From Acidobacteriota bacterium (GTDB taxonomy: Bacteria; Acidobacteriota; Terriglobia; Terriglobales; Acidobacteriaceae), in contig JAJXXG010000192.1 of the NCBI GenBank assembly GCA_021781255.1, positions 1 through 11,464 of the forward strand: a stretch of DNA of 11,464 nt, given 5' to 3'. Below are positions 6,401 through 11,464 of the stretch, in pieces. Position 1 is the first letter of the stretch. Every line of letters begins with the position of its first letter. A model generated the notes under the pieces. That model was not told the origin of the DNA and did no database searches. It worked only from the letters and a program-made list of their open reading frames with translations. The translations under genes and the position numbers were made by a program.

Positions 6401-8691
6401 CCCGCCCTCGTCGCCCCGCCATCCACCGCGCCGTACATGCCCGCGTACACCACCTCGCCGCCGCCCGTGGTCGCCAGCGCGGCCATCGTGCGAATCAACG
6501 CATCCCCGCTGCAGTAGCTGTTGCCCGTCACGCCATCCAGAAACGAACTGATCGCGTTTGCGCCGCTCCAGCCTCCGCTCGCCGGCCCGCGCCACACCCG
6601 GCATGTGCCCACCAGCAACTGCGACGGGTCCAGCGGGTCCACCAGAAACGGCGCAGGCAACGTCATCGTGTTCCCATCCCCGCTCACATCCGCATCGCCC
6701 ACCACCGGCGACGCGCCAAACGCCGACGCCGTGCAATTCCCCGTCTGCGCGCACAGATGAATCGACACGCCCGCCTGGTTGTTCACATACCAGTTCGAGC
6801 TGTTCGCCGGGTCAATGGCCACCGGCCCGCCTTCGCCGCCCAGAATCTCCGGCCACACCGTCGCCGGTCCCGTCGTATTTTTCACGCCCGCGGTCCCGTT
6901 CACGCCCAGCCCGGTCATCATCGTGTACGGCGAAGTGGTGATCTGCGACATGCTTTCCACCTCCGCCAGCGATCCCAGCCCCTCATTCAGGTTCTGGAAA
7001 TGCGCAGCGTCGGTCGCATTGCAGACCGTGCCCGTCTCGCCAATCGCGTCCGTCGAACGCCACAGCCCGCTATCGTTCCCCACAAAAATCTCCAGCGGAT
7101 TCGCCGTGTTCCACTCGAGCGCATGCTGATAACCCGCCACCTGCGCGCTCATGCACGTGGTTGCATTGGTCGTGTTGCGCCACTGGCAGCCCATCGCCAG
7201 GCTGCACTTCCACAGGTCATTCGCGCCCGCCAGCAGCAGCGTATCCTGGGCTGACGGCACCGCCGCCAGCGCCAGGTTGTAGTCGCCATTCGCAATGGTC
7301 ACGGAACCCAGCGCAGTACTCGTCTCCAGCGCCGCCATGCCCCATTCTTTGGCGAACGTAACCGTAGCATTCGTACACACCCCGCCGCTGATTGCGCAGG
7401 CATCCTGCCAGATGCCCTGGTCCTGGTTATACGCATCCACCGTCCACGCAAACGTGTCGCCGGTCAGCGGATTCACCGCCAGCGCACCACGAAAAATGGG
7501 GCACGCCACCGACCCCGTCGACCCGAGGTTCGTCGGACACTTCTGCGCCGTCAGTCCCGTGCCCGGCTGCGCCATCATCCGCGTCCACGTCACCCCATCC
7601 GCTGACTGGTAGTAGCCGTGATACCGCACCGCCGCAACAAAAACCTTCCGCACCGGATTCCACACCACAGCCGTCGCCGCATTGCCATCGGGCAGAGCAA
7701 CCGCATCCGTCGGACCCTGCACATCCGATCCGCTCCCATCCGTAATCGTCGCCAGGTGCCACGTCGCGCCGCTGTCGCTCGAGTAGTACAGGCCCTCGTA
7801 GCTCACGCCGGAGCGCTCCGCATCCACCAGCGTGCCCTCGTAGGCCTGCGAAACAGCCGCCACCACCAACTGCGGCGTCACAGTGCTCCACGCAAACCCC
7901 GCAAAGCCCTCGCCCGCAAAGGCGAAATCCTGAAAGCCCAGCCCCGTCTCCACATCCTTCGTCGTCTGGATCACGCTCCACGTATTTCCGCCGTCGGCCG
8001 AGCGCAGAATTCCCGCGCCATAATACGAGTCGAGCGCATCGTTGGGGTCGCCCGTGCCCGCCAGAATCACACCGGTGCCTCCCGGCTGCACGGTGATTGC
8101 GCCAATGCTGATGGAAGCGTCAATCGCGCCGCTCAGTGCCGCCGGCGTGTCGGTCAGCGGCGTGAACACAACGCTCGAAGTATTGGAGGTGCCTGCATTC
8201 TGCGAAAGCCACACCCCGCCTCCGGTCGTGCCCACATAAACCCGGTTGCCAGTCGGGTCGGCAGGGTCTAGCGCAATCGACGAAACCCGGCCCGTGACCA
8301 GTCCGTAGCTGGCCGAGGTCACAGCCGTGGGCCCCAGAGCCTGCCAGCTAGCAGTGGACGCCGTCTCCGCCCGCGGCCTGATGAAAGTGGCTCCCGATCG
8401 CATCTGCGCCGCACTGCTCCCGCGCATGCCCCAGCCCCGCTGCGCAAGAAACCGCTGCGCCTGCGCCACGCGCGGGGGCAGGTCTCTGGGGTGGGTCGCC
8501 TGCCGTGACACAGGAGCCGCTTGTCCCGCAGCCGCATGGGCCAAAGCCGCCGTCAACACCAGCAGCAATGCCTGCGTTCGCGCAATGCCCGCAGCCCGCG
8601 CGCTGTCGCGTCGAGGTGCAGGCGCATAACGCCTCGCGCCGCCTCCAGGGCTAGCTTTGCGGATCAATTGCTTAAGCAACCAAGTCTTCAC
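3484..8691 (-). CDS. Giant secreted BNR-propeller / ASH-repeat (choice-of-anchor D type) protein
   Basis: This is a very large exported protein of about 1,735 residues if GTG 8691 is used, or 1,761 from a TTG at 8769. Numbers here follow the longer form. The n-region is basic and the signal core is at 67-80 (ALLLVLTAALAHAA), with a likely cut near AGQA. Residues about 140-965 form a sortilin/sialidase-like beta-propeller with Asp boxes: SADGGNTW (257), SSDSGATW (330) and STDGGAHW (864). Residues about 972-1588 are six repeats of roughly 100 aa. Residues 1591-1761 are an Ig-like fold split by a hydrophobic and Gly-rich insert. No glycosidase catalytic set is recognisable, so binding or a structural surface role is more likely than catalysis, but this is inference. 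No in-frame ATG exists before the signal core. GTG 8691 gives a start closer to the signal than TTG 8769, but neither has a well-spaced Shine-Dalgarno sequence, so the start is uncertain. Confidence 0.85.
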   Translation of the reverse strand: MKTWLLKQLIRKASPGGGARRYAPAPRRDSARAAGIARTQALLLVLTAALAHAAAGQAAPVSRQATHPRDLPPRVAQAQRFLAQRGWGMRGSSAAQMRSGATFIRPRAETASTASWQALGPTAVTSASYGLVTGRVSSIALDPADPTGNRVYVGTTGGGVWLSQNAGTSNTSSVVFTPLTDTPAALSGAIDASISIGAITVQPGGTGVILAGTGDPNDALDSYYGAGILRSADGGNTWSVIQTTKDVETGLGFQDFAFAGEGFAGFAWSTVTPQLVVAAVSQAYEGTLVDAERSGVSYEGLYYSSDSGATWHLATITDGSGSDVQGPTDAVALPDGNAATAVVWNPVRKVFVAAVRYHGYYQSADGVTWTRMMAQPGTGLTAQKCPTNLGSTGSVACPIFRGALAVNPLTGDTFAWTVDAYNQDQGIWQDACAISGGVCTNATVTFAKEWGMAALETSTALGSVTIANGDYNLALAAVPSAQDTLLLAGANDLWKCSLAMGCQWRNTTNATTCMSAQVAGYQHALEWNTANPLEIFVGNDSGLWRSTDAIGETGTVCNATDAAHFQNLNEGLGSLAEVESMSQITTSPYTMMTGLGVNGTAGVKNTTGPATVWPEILGGEGGPVAIDPANSSNWYVNNQAGVSIHLCAQTGNCTASAFGASPVVGDADVSGDGNTMTLPAPFLVDPLDPSQLLVGTCRVWRGPASGGWSGANAISSFLDGVTGNSYCSGDALIRTMAALATTGGGEVVYAGMYGAVDGGATRAGHVFSATLNPSTGAWSAWADLTLNPVSNDSLGMNVYGLDISSIYVDPHDATGNTVYVTVEGEPNPSQAIRVAYRSTDGGAHWSVITSNLPAAPASSIVVDPLDANTAYIATDVGVYSTRQVGNCASAASNCWSAYGAGLPEAPVVGLSAAPATAQQSVLAAATYGRGVWQIPLWTAGTQLATATVSPATLTFTSQALGTTSSAQTVTLTNTGSVALTPTSIAMSGDFGETDNCTNTTVQAGASCTVQVTFTPSLAGTQTGQLAIDANVSGGQLTVGLTGTGVSSGAMQLSPASISFGTVEAGTTSSALQVTVQNSGSVAISIASMTANAPFALASNACGSSVAANSACQLTVDFAPTQAGAATGTLTLVDDAGTQTVALSGTGAAAPTDTLVPASLTFSGTIIGQLSASQTVTLSNSGGEVLTSIATSVSGPFQVSSNCTTQLAANSSCAISVVFAPTAAGTQTGTLTVSDALKTQTVALTGTGLLPPAISVSPASMSFPSLQVGTASAPLALTVSNTGGAPMGNVGFQITGLSAGSFTTGSTTCGATLNNGSNCTVLVIFTPMTAGGNTASLTVTSSTLGVKAVSVALSGTGIATSGINASPAQMSFVEPAIGQASPAQTVTVTNSGTVTASGLSLVVTAPFSLTQNACGTSLAAGASCTVGVVFTPVANGTVTGSLTAGSSTYNAATVLLSGAGGLAGAVLVQPAQLSFPTTGVGATSSVQIVTLTNSSTAVVLTDLALSASSGFQLSGNTCSASLSPGASCTVGVVFAPTSAGQQTGNLTVASSALATSAQAALSGMGFDFTAALSGQPSQTVASGQTASFTVDIAPMNGSAGTFTFSCGSMPANAACIFNPVSDTVAAGTSGSVTVQVATGQSQTAGIERRAGWGFVPALCGLVLLPLAWRRRRLLMVLAALLVAGGLSSCSGSGGGGGGAPPTSSGGTNTPAGTYSVPVTISANGISHKVTLSLTVD
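3571..3780 (-). other. C-terminal membrane / lipobox-like / poly-Gly module inside a split Ig-like domain
   Basis: This covers residues about 1664-1733 of the giant protein (1,761-aa numbering). In order it holds a basic pair (ERRAGWG), a hydrophobic segment (FVPALCGLVLLPLAW), four arginines (1694-1697), a second hydrophobic segment (LLMVLAALLVAGG), a lipobox-like LSSC with Cys1714, then a run of Gly/Ser and Thr/Pro. On both sides the sequence looks like halves of one Ig-like domain: FTFSCGSMPANAACIFNP before, and PAGTYSVPVTISANG plus SHKVTLSLTVD after. A cell-envelope anchoring or sorting role is inferred. Confidence 0.65.
4006..5856 (-). repeat. Six tandem ASH-like (choice-of-anchor D) repeat units within the giant CDS
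   Basis: Each unit is about 100 aa and follows one pattern: SPA.LSF, G..S..Q.VT..NSG, an F..C segment, L.AG.SC.V.V.F.P, TG.L.V, then V.L.GTG. Approximate units are 972-1071, 1075-1172, 1177-1273, 1278-1383, 1388-1486 and 1490-1588 (1,761-aa numbering). Each has two cysteines 10 residues apart (11 in the first), for example 1127/1137 and 1439/1449, suggesting one disulfide per beta-sandwich outside the cytoplasm. The DNA copies are diverged, so the expansion looks old. Confidence 0.8.
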
Positions 8692-8761
8692 TCGCGGCCG
8701 GGACCAGGTTCCCGCCTCCCCTCTCTCATCATCCGGGGAAACGTAAGCGGAAACCAATGGA

Positions 8762-8833
8762 TTACGCAACGCGAAACAGGCAGTTTCCGGGATTGGAATC
8801 GAGGCCCATTATAGAACAGCACTTGCGCAACGC
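8762..8833 (-). promoter_or_regulatory. Paired 11-bp motifs flanking the giant-gene promoter
   Basis: On the minus strand GCGTTGCGCAA (8823-8833) and GCGTTGCGTAA (8762-8772) match at 10 of 11 positions and lie 61 bp apart, close to six helical turns. The upstream copy contains the perfect palindrome TTGCGCAA (8823-8830). One copy overlaps the -10/-35 spacer and the other lies in the early leader. They could be operator sites, but no regulator is identified. Confidence 0.3.
8808..8813 (-). promoter_or_regulatory. Perfect -10 box upstream of the giant secreted-protein gene
   Basis: TATAAT on the minus strand lies in the 110-nt gap after the photolyase stop, which predicts a transcript start near 8801. 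There is no consensus -35 box at 16-18 nt upstream (AAAGCG or similar). The promoter may therefore depend on an activator, or on the nearby palindromic motif. Confidence 0.5.
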
Positions 8834-8879
8834 TTTAGTGACCCCCGAATACGCCCATCGCTCGAGTGAATGACACCCC

Positions 8880-10313
8880 CTACTCCAGCAGCCCGCTCCC
8901 CGCGCTGTTCTGCCGAATATATGCCCGGGCATCAAACTTCTTCGCAATCGACGCGCCGCTCATCGGCCGCACCAGCCCGAAAACCGGCCGGTCAAACCAC
9001 GGGCGGTCATGCTTGCCCACAATCGCCCATGCAATCCCCGCGTAGCCATTCGGGTCGCGCCCATCCAGTTCGTAGCGGTCATTCAGAGTCACCGCCCACT
9101 CAAACGCGCGCGCCGGGTCCGGCGACCATTCCAGAATCTTCTTCGCCCAGTACATCCGCATGTAGTTATGCATCCAGCCCGTTTCCACCATCTCCCGCTG
9201 GGCCGCATTCCACAGTTCATCGCCGGTTTCGCCGCGCTCCATCTGCTGCAGCGTGTAGCGGTCGGGACGCGGATCGCCCGCGTGCTCCACCAGCGTCTTG
9301 CGCGCCCATGGCTCGGCGCACTCCCAGTTGTCGTAGTTGGGATTATGCCGCACAAACAGCACCGCCAGTTCGCGCCATCCAATCAGCTCATCCAGAAACC
9401 GGTCGCGCGCCGAGGCCGGAGCCTTGCCCTGCGCCACCGCCTTCTCCACTGCCAGAGCGATGGTCAGCGGGCCGATGTTGCCAAAGTGCAGATACGGCGA
9501 CAGGCGGCTCGTCCCCTTCACTTCGGGATGATTGCGCGTCTCCTCATAGGCGGCCAGTTCGTGGTTCACGAATGCCTGCAACCGCTTGAGCGCGGCATGC
9601 GTTCCTCCCGTAAAGCTGTCCACCGGTCCCACCGTGCGGTCCAGTTTCGTAAAACCTTCCGTGATGTCGCCGGCAAGATCAAAAGTTGCGAAGCGCTTCC
9701 ACGCCGCCCACGGATGCAGTGGGAATGACTTTCGCTGTGCAACAAGGTAGGTCGGAAGCTGCGCCTTCAGGTGCGGCCGGAAATGATGCAGCAGAAAATA
9801 GCTGCGCCCAAACGTTGCAGAAGGCGCCACCACATCGGCATCTACCGTCCAGAAGGGCACGCGCAGCCGCCCTGCCAGCACCTTGCGCCAGCGCTCCGGC
9901 TCGCGGCAGGGATTCTCGTCCCCCACCACCAGCGCCGCTTCCACCTCTTCCAGAAACGCCTCCAGCCGGTTGTCCGGATGCCGCCGCACCACAAAGCCCA
10001 CCCCGCGCTCCGCCGCATCCTCTGCCACATCGCGCAATCCCTGCGCCATGAAGTGATAGTGCCGCAGGTTCGCATTCGGATAGTTGGGAATCACGGAAAA
10101 GAAAATCACCACCGGCAGTCCCAGCGCGTTCCCGGCCTCGATAGCTACGTCCAGCGCCGGATTGTCCACGATGCGCATTGCCCGCTGCATCCAATACACT
10201 ACGCAGCGCCCGCCCTGGCGCGGCGCGCCGCCGCGGCGCACCAGCACGCGAGGCCCGCCTGCAAGGCGGACAAGCTCTTCCGGGATACCAGTCTCGTCAG
10301 GCATCCGCTTCAT
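8880..10313 (-). CDS. phr: Class II deoxyribodipyrimidine (CPD) photolyase
   Basis: This flavoenzyme uses blue or near-UV light to split cyclobutane pyrimidine dimers in DNA. The 477-aa length is normal for class II. The N-terminal Rossmann-like antenna domain has VVYWMQRAMRIVDNPAL (38-54) and IPNYPNANLRHYHFM (75-89), typical of class II rather than class I. The C-terminal FAD domain has TSRLSPYLHFGNI (268-280), DELIGWREL (308-316), and a block starting WNAAQREMVETGW (368-380). Trp368, Trp389 and Trp396 have the same spacing (21 and 7) as the electron-transfer triad Trp360/381/388 of the Methanosarcina mazei enzyme, so the chain looks intact. The LNDRYELDGRDPNGYAGIAW segment (410-429) is also diagnostic. 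The ATG at 10313 follows AGGGGAAG closely; an ATG three codons later is possible. The gene starts 34 nt past the cox terminator stem, so its promoter is unclear. Confidence 0.95.
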   Translation of the reverse strand: MKRMPDETGIPEELVRLAGGPRVLVRRGGAPRQGGRCVVYWMQRAMRIVDNPALDVAIEAGNALGLPVVIFFSVIPNYPNANLRHYHFMAQGLRDVAEDAAERGVGFVVRRHPDNRLEAFLEEVEAALVVGDENPCREPERWRKVLAGRLRVPFWTVDADVVAPSATFGRSYFLLHHFRPHLKAQLPTYLVAQRKSFPLHPWAAWKRFATFDLAGDITEGFTKLDRTVGPVDSFTGGTHAALKRLQAFVNHELAAYEETRNHPEVKGTSRLSPYLHFGNIGPLTIALAVEKAVAQGKAPASARDRFLDELIGWRELAVLFVRHNPNYDNWECAEPWARKTLVEHAGDPRPDRYTLQQMERGETGDELWNAAQREMVETGWMHNYMRMYWAKKILEWSPDPARAFEWAVTLNDRYELDGRDPNGYAGIAWAIVGKHDRPWFDRPVFGLVRPMSGASIAKKFDARAYIRQNSAGSGLLE

Positions 10314-10342
10314 CTTCCCCTGAACACCGACTCTACCTGATG

Positions 10343-10371
10343 CAGAAAGGGCCGCCCCGCAGGGCAGCCCT
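10343..10371 (-). terminator. Intrinsic terminator after the cox genes
   Basis: On the minus strand a 10-bp stem (AGGGCTGCCC with GGGCGGCCCT, one G-T pair) closes a TGCG loop (stem 10348-10371) and is followed by TTTCT. It lies 22 nt after the subunit IV stop and before the photolyase start, separating the respiratory operon from phr. The T-tract is short. Confidence 0.75.
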
Positions 10372-10393
10372 CATTTCTTGCCCGCGATGTTGC

Positions 10394-10705
10394 CTACCAG
10401 CGTCCCCATGCCCGCGAGACGTAGTCGGAAAGCGTAAGGCTGATCAAGATCAGGAACGTGAAAATGCCCGCCCCCACCGTCAGCTTGGTCAGCTTCGTAC
10501 TGTACTTCACGTGCATGAAGAAAAGCACCACCAGCACGGCCTTCACCACCGCAATGGCCAGTGCCACAATCGGGTTGAAAATTCCCAGCTCGGCAAACGA
10601 CGCCGCAACCGTGAGCGTCGTAAGCACGAGCAGCGCGAAAAAGATCACCAGGTAAATCTTGGGGCTGACAATGTGGTGTTCGTCGTGATGTGTTGGCTCG
10701 CTCAT
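10394..10705 (-). CDS. Cytochrome c oxidase subunit IV (COX4_pro type)
   Basis: This is a small accessory subunit of a haem-copper terminal oxidase, helping assembly or stability of the subunit I/III core in the cytoplasmic membrane. The 103-aa product has a His-rich cytoplasmic N-terminus (THHDEHHIV) and three membrane helices, at about 17-36, 45-65 and 76-93. The family signature is visible at the end of helix 2: VKAVLVVLFFMHVKYS. The ATG at 10705 has AAAGGA at 10714-10719 with 8 nt spacing, and this site overlaps the stop of subunit III. The 12-nt gap shows tight coupling in one operon. CyoD of bo3 quinol oxidases is related, but the neighbour and the MHVKYS signature fit the cytochrome c oxidase (caa3-like) form better. 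Confidence 0.9.
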   Translation of the reverse strand: MSEPTHHDEHHIVSPKIYLVIFFALLVLTTLTVAASFAELGIFNPIVALAIAVVKAVLVVLFFMHVKYSTKLTKLTVGAGIFTFLILISLTLSDYVSRAWGRW

Positions 10706-10717
10706 GCGGGGTGTCCT

Positions 10718-11455
10718 TTATTGGTGCCTGCTGATCAGGTAAAGCAGTGGGAAAAGGAAAATCCAGACGATATCAACGAAGTGCCAGTACAGCCCGAAAT
10801 TCTCAACAAACGTTACATGGCCCGTCGTATAGGCGCCGGCACGTGCTCTGAAGATCATGAATCCAAGAATCGCAATGCCGATAATCATGTGCAGCGCGTG
10901 CATGCCGGTCATGGCAAAGTAGAGGAAAAAGTAAAGCTCTGTCTTTCTCGCCATGTCCAGCGCCAGCGGCTTGTCGCCATACGCCAGCGAATCCGGATCT
11001 GAGGCCGGATTCACAAAGGATTGAATGCTGTAGTGGAAACCAGGAACGTGGTGCTTCTCGATCTTCTCCTTGTACTCGATCGTCTTGATGCCAAGAAACA
11101 CCAGGCCCAGCAGGAACGTCAGCACAAGGCACAGAACCAGTGCGCTCTTGCGCCGCGTCTCCGCGCACCACACGCCCATTGCCATCGTAAAGCTGGAACT
11201 GATCAGAACTGCCGTGTTGGCGCTGCCCCAGACGATGTTCAACTGGTGCGAGGCCGCCACAAACGCCGGGTAGTACCAGTTGCGGTAGATCAGATAGGCC
11301 GTGAACAGCCCGCCAAAAAACATGATCTCAGTCAGCAGAAAAAGCCACATCGCAAAGTTCGTGGCATCGTTCTGCTGCCCCATCGTCTCAAAGTGGTGGC
11401 GCTGATAGGGCGGATGCTCGTGATGAGCCGCCTCCATCGCGCTTTGCGTAATCAC
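10718..11455 (-). CDS. Cytochrome c oxidase subunit III
   Basis: Subunit III is part of the proton-pumping terminal oxidase core in the cytoplasmic membrane and stabilises subunit I during turnover. The 245-aa product has five membrane segments, at about 35-57, 76-96, 105-126, 173-203 and 219-241, the short bacterial form. Conserved blocks include [19 protein letters not shown] (36-54, with the acidic Glu43 in helix 1), [11 protein letters not shown] (183-193) and [18 protein letters not shown] (223-240). The longest frame starts at GTG 11455. An ATG six codons later (11437) gives [12 protein letters not shown] and is about equally plausible; no clear Shine-Dalgarno sequence precedes either. 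Its GTGA could overlap the stop of an upstream cox gene outside the window. Subunit IV follows after 12 nt. Subunits I and II are expected upstream, beyond the right edge. Confidence 0.95.
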   Translation of the reverse strand: MITQSAMEAAHHEHPPYQRHHFETMGQQNDATNFAMWLFLLTEIMFFGGLFTAYLIYRNWYYPAFVAASHQLNIVWGSANTAVLISSSFTMAMGVWCAETRRKSALVLCLVLTFLLGLVFLGIKTIEYKEKIEKHHVPGFHYSIQSFVNPASDPDSLAYGDKPLALDMARKTELYFFLYFAMTGMHALHMIIGIAILGFMIFRARAGAYTTGHVTFVENFGLYWHFVDIVWIFLFPLLYLISRHQ

Positions 11456-11464
11456 GGGGCTATC

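Noticed and set aside
5620..7254. Plus-strand ORF of 544 codons
   Set aside because: It is extremely Arg/His-rich with no domains, and the opposite frame encodes a clear Asp-box propeller.

Overview
The window is GC-rich bacterial chromosome, and every gene I can support reads leftward on the minus strand. The best guess for the source is an acidobacterium of the Terriglobia type. The clues are a very large secreted BNR-propeller plus ASH-repeat protein whose C-terminal Ig-like domain is split by a membrane and Gly-rich module, a class II photolyase, and a caa3-style cox cluster. This is recognition by style, not a database match.

Layout from the right edge, in the direction of transcription. 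(1) The end of a haem-copper oxidase operon: cytochrome c oxidase subunit III (start at 11455 or 11437) and the small three-helix subunit IV, 12 nt apart, closed by a strong hairpin terminator at 10343-10371. (2) A class II CPD photolyase (8880-10313) with the FAD-pocket motifs and electron-transfer tryptophan triad intact. It starts only 34 nt after the terminator stem. (3) A promoter region with a perfect TATAAT at 8808-8813 and two copies of an 11-bp motif. (4) A giant exported protein of about 1,735 residues (3484 to about 8691): signal peptide, Asp-box beta-propeller, six tandem ASH/choice-of-anchor-D-type repeats, then an Ig-like fold interrupted by a hydrophobic, Arg-rich, lipobox-like and poly-Gly insert. 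(5) gatC and gatA, two subunits of the tRNA-dependent amidotransferase, without gatB nearby. gatA probably uses a TTG start at 2942. (6) A small secreted protein of unknown function (551-1279). (7) A palindromic intergenic repeat (472-507). (8) An FmdE-domain protein whose 3' end is cut off by the left window edge.

No tRNA, rRNA, CRISPR array, IS element or phage gene is visible. The intergenic gaps are all shorter than 200 bases. Housekeeping functions (respiration, light-driven DNA repair, indirect aminoacylation) sit beside lineage-specific surface or secreted proteins. The most unusual element is the C-terminal membrane module of the giant protein. The palindromic repeat and the paired motif around the giant gene's promoter come next.
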